Source: Branchinecta lynchi
Taxonomy: Eukaryota; Arthropoda; Branchiopoda; Anostraca; Branchinectidae
Length of the DNA stretch: 64,000 bases
Assembly: GCA_023053575.1 (NCBI GenBank)
Contig: JAKZAP010000018.1
Span: forward strand, 3,286,001 to 3,350,000
Direction of reading: 5' to 3'
Shown here: in pieces, positions 43,833-54,905 of the stretch
Position numbering within the stretch: position 1 is the stretch's first letter
How the letters are laid out: each line of letters opens with the position of its first letter
Program-made: the position numbers and the translations under genes
Notes under the pieces: model-generated
What the model was told of the DNA's origin: nothing
Databases searched by the model: none
What the model saw: only the letters and a program-made list of their open reading frames with translations

Positions 43833-44103
43833 TTGTAAGGGGCAGCTTTAGGCACTCCGTAAGTCTTTTTCGGTGCTGGTGCAAGTGGTGCACCGGACGG
43901 TGAAGAAATATAGGCGCTGCCGCTAGGTGGCTCTTTCACCGTTGGCTTTGTTTCCCAGTCAAAAACTGATCCAGAGGCATCCCCCATATACCGGTTGAAT
44001 TTCTCTTGAACTGTGTTTCTGAACCTCTGTTGGTTGTCTGGCGTTTCAATGTCTAAGGACTTGTCGTTTCGGAAGTAGCTAAATGAGCTGATTTGTCCGA
44101 TCG
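43833..44103 (-). CDS. Minus-strand gene X, middle exon
   Basis: On the minus strand an acceptor ACTTCTCTTCCAG precedes CGATCGGACAAATC at 44103, and the donor is TACAA|GTAAGATG at 43833. The exon is open in one frame, starting in phase 1 and ending in phase 2; both phases match its neighbours. It encodes about 90 residues: a polar region (DKSLDIETPDNQQRFRNTVQ), a segment FNRYMGDASGSVFDWE, and a Pro/Ala-rich tail with KKTYGVPKAAPYK. It contains no Met start or stop, so it is visible only by splice logic. Function unknown. Confidence 0.75.
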
Positions 44104-44608
44104 CTGGAAGAGAAGTTTTTATTTAAATAATAGCAACTTAAATCAGAAAATAATAAATTTCACTTGATCAAGGTTTTGAACTACTTGAGGCCGGAATAAA
44201 TTAAGGTAGGTAGGTAGGTAGCTAGTTATTTTTAACCAAAACATTGAAAATAAAATAAAATAACACTACGAATATCCCATTGCGGCAAAAAGAAAGTCCT
44301 AAGGACTTGTGCTGCAATTTATTAATACTACTTTTATCTAATAAATAAAATACTACTTGTATCTAATAAATAATAAGAAACCCACTCTGAAAACTGAATA
44401 AATAAAAAGTGCTCAAATGAGGTGACTGTTACGGCAGGAGTAAAAAAGGGGTAATGGTAATCAGCACCAGAAGCGTAAGTATGGGGGGATCCCCTCTCCT
44501 CTCCCCTTGTCGGCCAGTCTGTAAAAAAAACGCTGATAACTCGGAGCGTTGATTTTCCTTTAAAACCGTCGTTTTTCCTAAAAACAGGTGTTTTGCCAAA
44601 AAAAAGTT
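44104..44608. other. Intron of gene X
   Basis: Holds a (GTAG)n microsatellite around 44203-44222 and, at about 44470-44600, words of the CAGAGGCG MITE family interior (AAACCGTCGTTTTTCC). No exon. Confidence 0.4.
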
Positions 44609-47102
44609 AAAAAGAGCTACGAGCTTATATGGCGCTCGTTAGGGGTAGGTGGTGCAACAAAGTAGATGAGAACGTCATAAAATACCCTCTTCAAATCCCC
44701 CTAGCTTCGCACCTAGAAATAGGATATCTAGTTTCACTCGAGCCTGAGCATTTCATGCATCACCTGGAATCATCTGGGGCAATGACGTTTCAACCTCCAT
44801 GCTCAGACTCACTCGTTTGATCCCTAGACCAGCCACACTATTTCCGGTATCCCCGCCGCCCTCCAACTTCACCTAACATGGCCGAGTCTGGTTCGGACAC
44901 ATAAATGGATCATCACCGCTTCTTCTCTTACCACCTATCAAGTTTCAATCGAATCTGAGCATTATTTGTGAAATTCCGGTATTTATCCCTACCGTGCCCA
45001 AATCTGGTGGGACCTTAAAATATATCATCTAGTGCATTTCATCTCATGAAATGGCTCCAAAATTTCTGGGACTCCCCGCCCAATTCCCCCAACTGCGGCC
45101 GAATACGACTCGGACACATAAACTTCGCATCTCTGACATATTCTCTTCCAATCCATCCCGTTTGCCTCAAATCAGAGGATATCTGCAGCTTTCCTATTCC
45201 CGCTTTATCCTCGTACTACCGTGGCCGGATCCTGTCCGGACACCAAATAACAAATCTAGGCCGCATAAACTTCGTACTGCCCAACTTGCATCCAATTCTA
45301 CCATTCGTTTGGTGCATGTAACAAAGTTTCCGGACCCCCCACTCTCCCCTCTAACTCCTCCAACCATAGCCTTACATGATTCGGACACATGTTTTGCATA
45401 TATATCACTTACAAAGTTTCACTCGAACCGGACCACCTGTTCACAACCTAAGTAAGTCAGTAATTTCTGGATTTACCATCCCTTAACTCCCCCAAAAATG
45501 GCCGGATCTAGAAACGAAAGCTTTCGTATGTCATTGTGTCGGGTCCTTATTGCCTATTTGGCCGGGTCACTAATATTCGCACTAAGTTTCAGGCCCCAGC
45601 AAATCTGGAAGTATCATAACTCCCGATCACCGGAATTCTTAGAGACCCCCGCAAAGAGCCCCGATACGGTCTGGTTTGAAAAGTCGGTTTACGGTGCCCC
45701 TCCTCCAGCTCCCCCCCCCCCCCCCCCGACAAGTATCGTATCCGGTCCGGACTTGACATGGAACAACTGAAATCGGGGAAACGACTATCCTCAAGTCAGT
45801 CTGTTCGAGTCCCTGATATGCCGACCAAGTTTCTCCTAGTACATCCGGAAGCACCGCACTTACGGGATCACCAAACTCCAGACCCCCCCCCCCCCCCCCC
45901 CCCCCAACTCCCACCACAGTGCCCGAATCCAGTTCGGTTATATTAGTGACGTATCTAGGACTTGCGCTTGTTCTTCCCACCAAGTTTCATCCCAATCCCA
46001 GGTTTTCCCAAGATGTCCGGTTCCCCCCTCCATCTCCCCCCAACGTCACCGGATCCGGTCCAGAACAAAGTGGGTCGTCTGAGACATGAGGTCTTTCCAA
46101 ATTTATCTAAAAAGTTAAAAGAGTCGAGGCAAGAAACTTATCCGGGGTTTTTTAAAAGGGAGGAATGGGTGGGTTTTATTTTGAAGTATATAAATTTTGT
46201 GGGGATAAAGAATTGGGAAGGTTGGTTAGTTTGGGCATGGCACACAGAGAACATTTTTTGTAAGGTGAGTTAGGAAGAAAGGGGCATGTATTGGATTATA
46301 TTATGTTAAACTGATTTGTTGGATTAATTTGGAAATGTTTGTCGTTGAAGTTAGTTTTTCTTTTTTTTTCTTTGTATTTGTATTAACCACGATTTATATT
46401 GAGTGTTAATAAATATCTAACTACCTATCTATCTATCAATCAAGTTTCATCAAGAACAAATAACGAGACAGAACTGCTGTCTCCCTACCTCGGTCATACA
46501 AACATGCTGAGTCGAGTATAGCACGGCCGGCTCCCGACAAAAATAAGCGGAGGATACTAGCTTCGCGCCACGTCAAGTTTCGTTACCTCTACAAATAGCT
46601 ATATCGCTGTGACGTCGCTGAAGAGGAAATCTAGCAGTCAAAGCTGATTGGTTCTACGGACGCGCTCCAGAGTGGGTCGGCGCGCGGAGTACGCCTCCTG
46701 CTAGCCTCCTTCAATATTTCTTGTGCGATAAGCAACGGTGAAGACGGAAGAGGAGTAAACGGGTATCAACATCAGCTCAAAGCTAGAGTAAATACCTCTA
46801 GGTCCGCTCAATTTTGTCGGGGTGTTCATAGTCGCTGCATGCGACTAAAGACATAAGTTCTATCTGATAATTTCTTCCTGGTTTCATTAACATCCAATTC
46901 TGGATTCTCCCTCACTCATCCCCCCCCCAGGTGCTTGGATCGGAGAAGTTACTATTCCCAAGTTAATCTGGTCGGGTCCCTGATATGCCTGCCGAGTTTC
47001 ATCGTCCTGGCTTCTATGTGCCTGCCCCGTTTCATCGTCCTAGCTTATGTGGAAGTGCCCGAACTAGCAAAACCCGGACCGAACGACCGACAGACGGACA
47101 TA
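44609..47102 (+). mobile_element. Family B Helentron-type element, copy 5, interrupted
   Basis: Starts AAAGAGCTACGAGCTTATAT and runs through the family phrases to GACCGACAGACGGACATAAA, where the 3' hairpin is missing. A LINE 3' end is inserted at about 46105-46440, splitting a phrase that reads TCTTTCCAAATATCAAGTTT in other copies. The segment 46500-46855 is unrelated to the family. Confidence 0.65.
46105..46440 (+). pseudogene. LINE 3' end inserted in a Helentron-type copy
   Basis: The frame encodes FKREEWVGFILKYINFVGIK then WLVWAWHTENIFCKVS and a stop at 46271-46273, resembling the C-terminus of a LINE reverse transcriptase. A UTR follows with AATAAA at about 46408 and a (CTAT)n tail. It is severely 5'-truncated. 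The insertion point is between AAAT and ATCAAGTTTCATC of the host element. Confidence 0.6.
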
Positions 47103-47199
47103 AATGTATTTATTTATTTCCCTCAGAACTGAGGAGTACAATATATAATGTATAAAAGACAACTATATGCCTAAACCATTTGATCCATTCAATGACATA

Positions 47200-47504
47200 C
47201 AGCGTGTTCCACCCTTCTAACAATCGTTACTATTAGTTACTATTTCCGTTCCATCCTCACGAAAAGTTACTACGATGACCGTTCCAACCTTGTCGGAATA
47301 GTAACTAATAGTTACTATTTGCTTACCATGCTCGGCAGCGTAGTAAGCGTAGTTACTACGCATCTCTGTAACGTGATTGGTCGGATTCGCCCTGGCGTGA
47401 GATCCTGCTGGAAAATAGAAAAATCGTTCCAGCCTTGACGGCAAAAAGCCAGAATTCGTGACGTCATGCGTAGTAACTACGGTAAGTAGGATGGAACACG
47501 CTCA
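47200..47504. mobile_element. Harbinger-like MITE, copy 5
   Basis: AGCGTGTTCCACCCTTCTAA to GGATGGAACACGCTC, in the same orientation as copy 3. It lies in the first unit of the 739-bp duplication. Confidence 0.75.
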
Positions 47505-47942
47505 TTTTCTTCCCTCAATCAACTACGCTAGTTTGCAAGAGAGTTGAGAATTGAGAAGCGAGAATTATAACTAATATAGTTATAAGTAAGCATAAGTTCT
47601 ATCTGATCATTTCTTCTTGGTTTCATTAACATCCAATTCTGGATTTTCCCTCACTCACCCCCCCCCCCCCCAGGTGCTTGGATCGGAGAAGTTACTATTC
47701 CCAAGTTAATCTGGTCGGGTCCCTGATATGCCTGCCGAGTTTCATCGTCCTGGCTTCTATGTGCCTGCCCCGTTTCATCGTCCTAGCTTATGTGGAAGTG
47801 CCCGAACTAGCAAAACCCGGACCGAACGACCGACAGGCGGACATACATGTATTTATTTATTTCCCTCAGAACTGAGGAGTACAAAATATAATGTATAAAA
47901 GACAACTATATGCCTAAACCATTTGATCCATTCAATGAAATA

Positions 47943-48246
47943 CAGCGTGTTCCACCCTTCTAACAATAGTTACTATTACTTACTATTTCCGTTCCATCTT
48001 CCCGAAAAGTTACTACGCTGACCGTTCCAACCTTGTCGGAATAGTAACTAATAGTTACTATTTGCTTACCATGCTCGGGAGCGTAGTAAGCGTAGTTACT
48101 ACGCATCTCTGTAACATGATTGGTCGGATTCGCCCTGGCGTGAGATCCTGCTGGAAAATAGAAAAATCGTTCCAGCCTTGACGGCAAAAAGCCAGAATTC
48201 GTGACGTCATGCGTAGTAACCACGGTAAGTAGGATGGAACACGCTA
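47943..48246. mobile_element. Harbinger-like MITE, copy 6
   Basis: The duplicate of copy 5, carried by the second tandem unit rather than by an independent insertion. The right end has mutated from CGCTC to CGCTA. Confidence 0.75.
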
Positions 48247-48399
48247 ATTGTCTTCCCTCAATCCAATATGCTAGTTTGCAAGAGAGTTGAGAATTGAGAA
48301 GTGAGAATTGCAACTAATATAGTTCGAACTGTGTTCATTGCTTTAAGTTTAAAGAGGTAAAAAAAAGTATCGCTTGCTACTGAGAAGGAACAGGCTGCA

Positions 48400-48556
48400 A
48401 AACACGAAAATTCCCTTTTTTTCTTTATTTTTGTCGAAGTTTTTGTTTTTGTTAATGTTTTGTTTCGAGGGTAATTAGTCCCTTACAGGTTCGCCTCTGG
48501 GCATTAAAGATTCCAGTTTTTTTTTTAATAAACCCTTCATTCATTCATTCATTCAA
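48400..48556 (+). repeat. LINE 3'-tail-like sequence with (ATTC)n
   Basis: TTTAATAAACCCTTCATTCATTCATTCATTC, with an AATAAA word directly before a four-base repeat tail, is a typical LINE 3' terminus. No coding remnant lies upstream. Confidence 0.5.
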
Positions 48557-49003
48557 ATAATCGAATAGTAGCAGGTTTCAATTCTGTTTTAAAACAGTAA
48601 GGGATTGTCGATGAGTGAACCTTGAAATACAAGGGTTGAAAAGTTATGTTTTTAGGTTTTATTAGGTTTTAAAATATAAAATTCTATCAATAATTGTAAT
48701 GAAGAAAATGTATTTAATATTTAAAAACTTGTAGGTTAAAGTAGCCTAAATACTATTAGAATAATAATTTCATGAAACTTAGAAAATAATATTTTTAAAA
48801 TAATTATTAGTGTAGAATTAGTAAGGAAAGATCAGGGTAAGAAAGAGTAATGTCATCGACGGAGGAGAAGGCGTAGGAGGAATTCAGCCGGAGTACTTTA
48901 GGCGTTGGAGCAGGAGGAAGTGTCACATTAGCTGGTTTCAATCTAGTTTCAAAAGTGTGAAAAAATGCCACGCGGGTATAAAAGGTTCTAAGGGGCTGCT
49001 TAC

Positions 49004-49166
49004 CATCCCGTCCGCTATTCCAGATGTTAGTTGAGGCATCGACGACGCTTTGAGGGAAAAAGCTGCTACGGGCATATCCGTAATTTTCGTGTTTTGCAGC
49101 CCGGTATACAGCAACAGCTGGTGGCACTTCAGTCGTGTTTACGGGTGGGTTGGTGAAGTAGACAAC
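49004..49166 (-). CDS. Minus-strand gene X, upstream exon
   Basis: On the minus strand CCCCTTTAATCTTCAAG precedes GTTGTCTACTTC at 49166 (phase 0), and the donor is CGGGATG|GTAAGC at 49004 (phase 1, matching the exon at 44103). It encodes 54 residues including FTNPPVNTTEVPPAVAVYRA and SSFFPQSVVDASTNIWNSGR. An NTT sequon is present. The preceding exon was not found, so the protein start is unknown. Together the three exons give about 200 residues of C-terminal sequence with no recognised domain. Confidence 0.72.
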
Positions 49167-49457
49167 CTTGAAGATTAAAGGGGTTCAATCAGGAATAAAT
49201 GACAGGTTTTATAAAAAAAAAAAAAAAAAAAAATTACGAAAAAAAATGTATACTGACTCTGTTCCTGAACAAATCCGCAAATAATCTAAGTTAATAGATT
49301 TTATTACCAATCAAGTTTCCAAAGAACATACCGAGGGAGTATAAGAAAGAAATCACTTAGAGACAGATAATACTTGTAGATCAACATCACTTATATCACT
49401 TATATCACAGATAATAATTTTAGATTAACATCAGAAAGAACCACAAAGTTAAGTAAA

Positions 49458-52229
49458 ACAAGAGCTGAAAGCTGATATGACACTTGTAAGAACAGTTAGC
49501 ATGTTTGACAGATACGGTTTGCAGTTTTCAAGTCTGGATATCTCTCCCGATATTCATTTCATCAGAAAATGGGCTTGACCTAGTAAATCTGAAATGGTTA
49601 TACCACTCATTGACAACTGTATCTTCCTCCAACGATGATCGGATCGGGGGAGGGACTATATTTTCAAGCCAATCTAATAAAGTCCCTAACGTGCCTGCAA
49701 AGTTTCACGGTCATAGCACATCTGGAAGTACCCTAACTCGTGATCATCGGAATTAGGGAAAACCCCCTCCAACTCCCCCCACTGTGACACGATCGGTCCT
49801 GTTTTGTCAATAATAATAATAATATATTTGCAAATTGAATGGCAGGCCGTTAAGCCTCTACAGTGTATCTATGGCTTATGCTTGTTCTTCTCTCCAAGTC
49901 CCATCCTGATCTCTCGACTCTAAGCGTTTCAAGAGATTTCTCCCCCCGCCTCCAGCTCTCCCGATGTTATCGGATCCGTTCCAGACTTGAAATTGATCAT
50001 CTGAGTCCCTTGTTCTTGACACTTGACAAGTTTCATGCACGTCTGATCACCTGTTCCAATGTTATGTATGTCAACAGAATCTCCCCCATGATCATCGGAT
50101 CGGGAAAAGAACTATTTTCAACTTGACCTGGAAGAGTACCTAAATGTCTGCCAAGTTTCATGGTCCTAGTACATGTGGAAGTACCCTAGCTCGTGATCAC
50201 CGGAAATCCGGGAAAACCCCTTCCAACCCCTCTACTGTGACATCCCGATCCCTCCGACCTTAAGCATTTCACGACATTTCCGGTCCCACCTCTAATCCCT
50301 CCCTCTTTGGATTCGGTCCAGATTTGAAACTGAAAATCTGAGACACTTGCTCTTCACAATTGTCAAGTTTTATGCATGTCCGATTATCCATTCCAGAGTT
50401 ATGCATGTTTCTCGTTTCCGGATTCCCCTTCCCTCCACCCCCCCCCCCCCCCGCGATAGCAGGATTGGGGAAGTGATTATTTCCATGTTAATCTGGTTGG
50501 TTCCCTCATATGCCTGTCAAGTTTTATTGTGCTAGCTTATTTGGAAGTGTTTCACCAGATTTCCAGTTCCCCCTCCAGCTCCTCCCCCCCCAGTGATCGG
50601 ATCTGGTCCGGATTTGAAACTGAGCATCTGAAGCACTTGTTCGACATATGTCAAGTTTCATGCATGTCTGATTACCCGTTCCAAAGTTATGCATGTTACT
50701 AGTTTCCGGATTTCCCATCCCTCCACTCCCCCCACGATGGCCGGATGGGGAAAGTGATTATTTCCAAGTTGTTCTGGTCGGTTCCCTGATATGCCTGCCA
50801 AAATTCATAGTCCTACCTTATGTGGATGCGTTTCATGAGATTTCCGGTGTCTCCTCCAGCCCCCCCCCCCCCCCAAGTTATAAGATCTGGTCCAGATTTG
50901 AAATTGAGCTAGCTTCTGAAGCACTTGTTCTTGACATATGTCAAGTTTCATGCATATCTGATTACCCGTTCCAAAGTAAGGTATGCTACTACTTTCCGGA
51001 TTTCCCATCCCTCCACTCCCCCCGAGATGGCCGGACCGGGGAAGTGATTATTTCCAAGTCAATCTGGTCGGTTTCCCAATACGCCTGCCAAGCTTCATCG
51101 TTCTAGCTTATGTGGAAGCGTTTCACGAGGTTTTGGGTGCCCCCCCTCCACCCCCCCCCAGTTATCGGATCTGATCCGGATTTGAAACTGAGCATCTGAA
51201 GGACTTGTTCTTGACATACGTCAAGTTTCATGCAAGTCCGATTACCCGTTCTAAAGTTATGCATGTTACTAGTTTCCGGATTTCCTGTTGCTCCACCCCC
51301 CCCCCCACCCCCGATGGCCGGATCGGGGAAGTGATTGTTTCCATGTTAATCTGGTTCGGTCCCTTATACGCCTGCCGAGTTTCATCGTCCTAGCTTATGT
51401 GGAAGTGCCCAAACTAGCAAAACCGTGACAGACCGACAGACCGTAGTTTCCGGATTTCCCATCCCTCCACTCCCCCCACTATGATCGGATCCGGAATATG
51501 ATTATATCCAACTTAGTCTGGTCGGTTCCCTGATATGCCTGCCAAGCGTTTCACTAGATTTGTTTGACTTCGACTGACCATCTTTAAACCGTATCTATTC
51601 TCGCATTCGCTTTTTTATACATCAGGGCATGGCTCAGTGGTAGAAAACTGGACTGGCAACACAAAGGTCAAGTTTCACGTATGTCTGATTACCCTTTTGA
51701 AAGTTATGCATGTTAATAGTTTCCGGATTTCCCATCCATCCACTCCCCCCACTATGATCGGATCCGGAATATGATTTAATCCAAGTTAATCTGGTCGGTT
51801 CCCTGATATTCCTGCCAAGTTTTTCACTAGATTTGTTTGACTTGGACTGACCATCTTTAAACCGTATATATTCCCGCATTCGCTTTTCTATACATCGTCA
51901 CATGGTTCAGTAACAGAATACTGGACTGGCAACACAAAGGTTCCTGGTTCGATCCCGCGTTCGGGCAGCGCTTTTTTTGCTCCCGTTTTACTTTTTGCTC
52001 CCGTTTTACTTTATAGTTTCCGGACTCCAGGATCCGGGGAAAGTTGGATTGGGAAAGTGATTATTTCTAAGTTGATCGGGTCGGGTCCCTGATATGCCTG
52101 TGAAGTTTCATCGTCCTACCTTGTGTGGAAGTGCCCACACTAGCAAAACCTGGACAGACCGACAGAACGACAGACCGACAGAAATTACGATCGCTATATG
52201 GCACTTGAGTATGCCCAAGTGCCATAAAA
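49458..52229 (+). mobile_element. Family B Helentron-type element, copy 6 (longest)
   Basis: Starts ACAAGAGCTGAAAGCTGATA and ends with GACCGACAGAACGACAGACC, then a hairpin TGGCACTTG/CAAGTGCCA and ATAAAA. The interior holds five or so loosely tandem units of 280-310 bp, each with TCAAGTTTCATGCA, CCCGTTCCAAAGTTATGCAT, and a CACTCCCCCC run. Two tRNA-like pieces (51627, 51894) lie near its 3' end. Confidence 0.75.
51627..51968 (+). repeat. Two tRNA-like segments near the 3' end of family B copy 6
   Basis: At 51627 GGCATGGCTCAGTGGTAGAA (A box) is followed by ACTGGACTGGCAACACAAAG, but the B box is replaced by family B sequence. At 51894 a fuller version keeps GGTTCAGTAACAGAA and GGTTCGATCCCGCG. 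The surrounding block of about 270 bp is duplicated. The anticodon-like position reads GGC or TGG depending on alignment. These are SINE heads, not functional tRNAs. Confidence 0.5.
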
Positions 52230-52444
52230 ATATCGACTTCCAAGAGTGTTTAGCCTCTTGTGATGGTTACTGATTAATAGACCTTTTGTACGCTCAACTA
52301 GTGCATGCCAAGCTATGGAAGTTATAGACTATTTTTTGTATTTGCGCTCATTAAGATATAATAAAAAACACTGCCACCGAGAACATCATGTTCGCGATTG
52401 CGAGATGGTGGAGCATCATGTTTTACATAACACAAAATAAAGAA

Positions 52445-53744
52445 ACAAGAGCTGGAAGCTCATATGGCACTTGCAAGGCTGGGTCAGAGGATGAAAGTAG
52501 GAATTCTTCAGTTCGTGGGTTTGTCGTGATTATTTGTAAGCAAAAACCTTGAGATAATGGGTCCTTGGAAATCACAAGAACGTATCTTTGGTAATGCACT
52601 TGGCTGTGATGATGCGCACTTTATGGGCGCTAGAGATTCGTCTGTAATCAAAACTCTTCAAGCAAAAATGATGATGAGCTCATCGGGAGAATGAAATGTA
52701 TACTTTACTAAAAAGTATCATTTGTACTTTAAGAAATTCAGTTGTAAGCAAAACCCTTGAGGCAAAAATGATCTAATCATGTCAAGTATCTAATGTTCAA
52801 GCCAAGTTTCATGGTCCTAGCACATCTGGAAGTACATTAACTCGTGATCACCGCAATTCCGGACCCCCCCCCCCCCCTATCTAACTCCCCCCATATTGCT
52901 CGAGTCTGATCCAGTTCTGTCAAATGATGAATCTAGGGCTTGTGCTTGTTCTTCCCACCAAGTTTCATCCCAATCGCTCCACACTAAGCGTGTCACAAGA
53001 TTTACGGCTCCCCCCTCTGAACCCCCCCCCCCCCCCCCACAATAATTGGATCCTGTTGGGACTTCACATGGGACATCCGAGTCACGAGGTCTTTCCAAAT
53101 ATCAAGTTTCATTAAGATCCGATCACCCCTTCCAAAGTTATACGTACCTCTAGATTTCGGATTTCCCTTCCCTCCACTCCCCCCACGGTGGTCGGATCGG
53201 GAAAGTGACTACTTACAAGTTAGTTTGGTTGGGTCCCGGGTACGCTTGCCAAGTTTCACTGTCCTAACCCACCTGGAAGTAACTTAACTCCGTATCACCG
53301 GAATTCCAGACCCCCCCCCTCCAACTCCCCCCACAGTGAACGAATCCCGTCTGCTTCTGTCAATGATGTACCTAGGGCTTGTGCTTGTTCTCCTCACCAA
53401 GTTTCATCCCGATCCCTCCCCTCTAAGCGTGTCACATCCGGTCTGACATGACGTCTTTCCAAATATCAAATTTCATTAAGATCCGATAACCCGTTCGAAA
53501 GTTATGTATGCCACTAAATTCCGGATTCCGGTTCCGCTCCCTCCCCCACGATGGTCGAGTCGGCCAAGTGACTATTTCCAACTTAGTTTGGTCGGGTCCC
53601 TAATATGCCTGCCAAGTTTCATCGTCCTAGCTTATCTGGAAGTACCCTAACTCTCAAACACCGGACTAACCGACCGACCGACATACAGACCGACGGAAAA
53701 GTGATCGGTATAGGGCACTTGGCCGAAAGCAAGTGCCATAAAAA
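52445..53744 (+). mobile_element. Family B Helentron-type element, copy 7
   Basis: Starts ACAAGAGCTGGAAGCTCATA with TGGCACTTGCAAGGCTGGG, and ends with GACCGACCGACATACAGACC and a hairpin GGCACTTGGCC-GAAAGCAAGTGCC. It follows copy 6 after only about 215 bp. It shares its 5' subtype with copy 3. Confidence 0.75.
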
Positions 53745-53816
53745 CACAAACAAGGCCAACATGTTATTTTACATACTAACACATTCACTAACAACAACAA
53801 TTTTGTATCTAAAAAA

Positions 53817-53930
53817 ACAAGACCAAAGGTTTCGATGAGATCCCAAAAATTCAATATCTAATCCAGACAACTGGGTCTTGTCTTAGCCAGATCCAATCAT
53901 CGCCAGACAATTGCATCGCTTGGACAATTT
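53817..53930 (+). mobile_element. Family A Helentron-type element, left-end fragment
   Basis: AAGACCAAAGGTTTCGATGA followed by GATCCCAAAAATTCAATATC and GGGTCTTGTCTTAGCCAG matches the left end of family A (compare 56766 and the reversed 31512-31440). The rest of the element is missing. Confidence 0.6.
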
Positions 53931-53934
53931 AAGG

Positions 53935-54545
53935 TATTTAGTTGTCGAAATGTACTCAATGAGTTATTATGTTTTGTTTTTAAGTTGTACTCTCTGCACA
54001 AAGTTTAGTTCATATCACTTTCTCGTGTAGTTGCGAACCACAGGCTGTGAAGTATTTCCTAATTTTAAATTAACGATCTCTGATTGTAAGATATCTTTTA
54101 AGACGTCTCAATTTGTGGAACGACTTATTATTCTTGGTCAAAAATGTATATCTTTATCTCGGGTAGTTGCACTTTACATCTGGCTGAATTTGTCGTTGTC
54201 TATGCTAATAACAGTCCGCTTTTTCATCATTGTTTTTTTTACACTATCATGCTTTTTCATCATTCAAATTCGAATTTTGGGCATAGCTGACTAACTATAG
54301 CCTACCGAAAGAGTTGTTATGTTTTGTTTTAAGTTGTACACTGTACAACCAAATTTAGTTCATAGTATTTCTCGGATAGTTGCGAAAAACAGTTGGCTTG
54401 AAGTATTTCCTAATTTTAAATTAATGACTGTTTATGGAAATTGACAACTATACGATGTCATTCAAAACGTCTGCATTTCAGATAACAACTTAGTATTTTT
54501 GGACCGAATGTATATTATCTCGGGTAGTTGGCTAAATGTTTCATT
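53935..54545. repeat. Diverged tandem duplication, about 350-bp spacing
   Basis: TTATGTTTTGTTTTTAAGTT near 53967 and TTATGTTTTGTTTTAAGTTG near 54315 start two related blocks. Both contain AAGTATTTCCTAATTTTAAA and a TCTCGGGTAGTTG word. Non-coding. Confidence 0.6.
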
Positions 54546-54552
54546 ATCTATT

Positions 54553-54790
54553 TATTCAAACAATGTCTACAACGGATACGTCAGCTATGATTCTTCATCA
54601 GCGATATTTCGGCCCTTCCTGTAACCTGTAACAGGTTTGTTTCCTTCCCCGAAGTTGAACCAGAGGATTGTCATTGACAGCCTGACGAGGACCCTTGCCA
54701 AGAAGGGCCGAAATATCGCTGATGAAGAATCATAGCTGACGTATCCGTTGTAAACATTGTTTGAATAAATGTTTCAAAGTCAGCTTGGGC
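54553..54790. mobile_element. Foldback element with GGACCCTT stem-loop module
   Basis: The left arm (54553-54615, containing ACAACGGATACGTCAGCTAT and CTTCATCAGCGATATTTCGG) is the reverse complement of the right arm (54712-54775). The intact module CCTGACGAGGACCCTTGCCA with AGAAGGGCCGAAATATCGCT sits at 54681-54720, before the right arm. Confidence 0.7.
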
Positions 54791-54905
54791 TCAAAGAATA
54801 TTATTCATTATCTATCCTATTGAAACTCTTTTCTTTCATCACCATGAACCTGCCAGCCATGGAGATTACATGAATGTTTTGGGTGAAAAAAAAAGAAGAA
54901 GTAAA

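Larger units (their letters stand above)
46855..48326 (+). repeat. 739-bp tandem duplication
   Basis: The unit from AAGTTCTATCTGAT (46855) to about 47583 is repeated from 47594 to about 48326 with few differences. Each unit carries the 3' part of a family B Helentron-type element, an AATGTATAAAAGACAACTAT stretch, one Harbinger-like MITE and a trailing GTTTGCAAGAGAGTTGAGAA. A recent duplication that copied two different transposon pieces together. Confidence 0.85.

Noticed and set aside
54681..54720. Hammerhead ribozyme
   Set aside because: CTGANGA, a stem and GAAA are present, but no third helix followed by a UH cleavage site, and no closing first helix, could be drawn in any copy.
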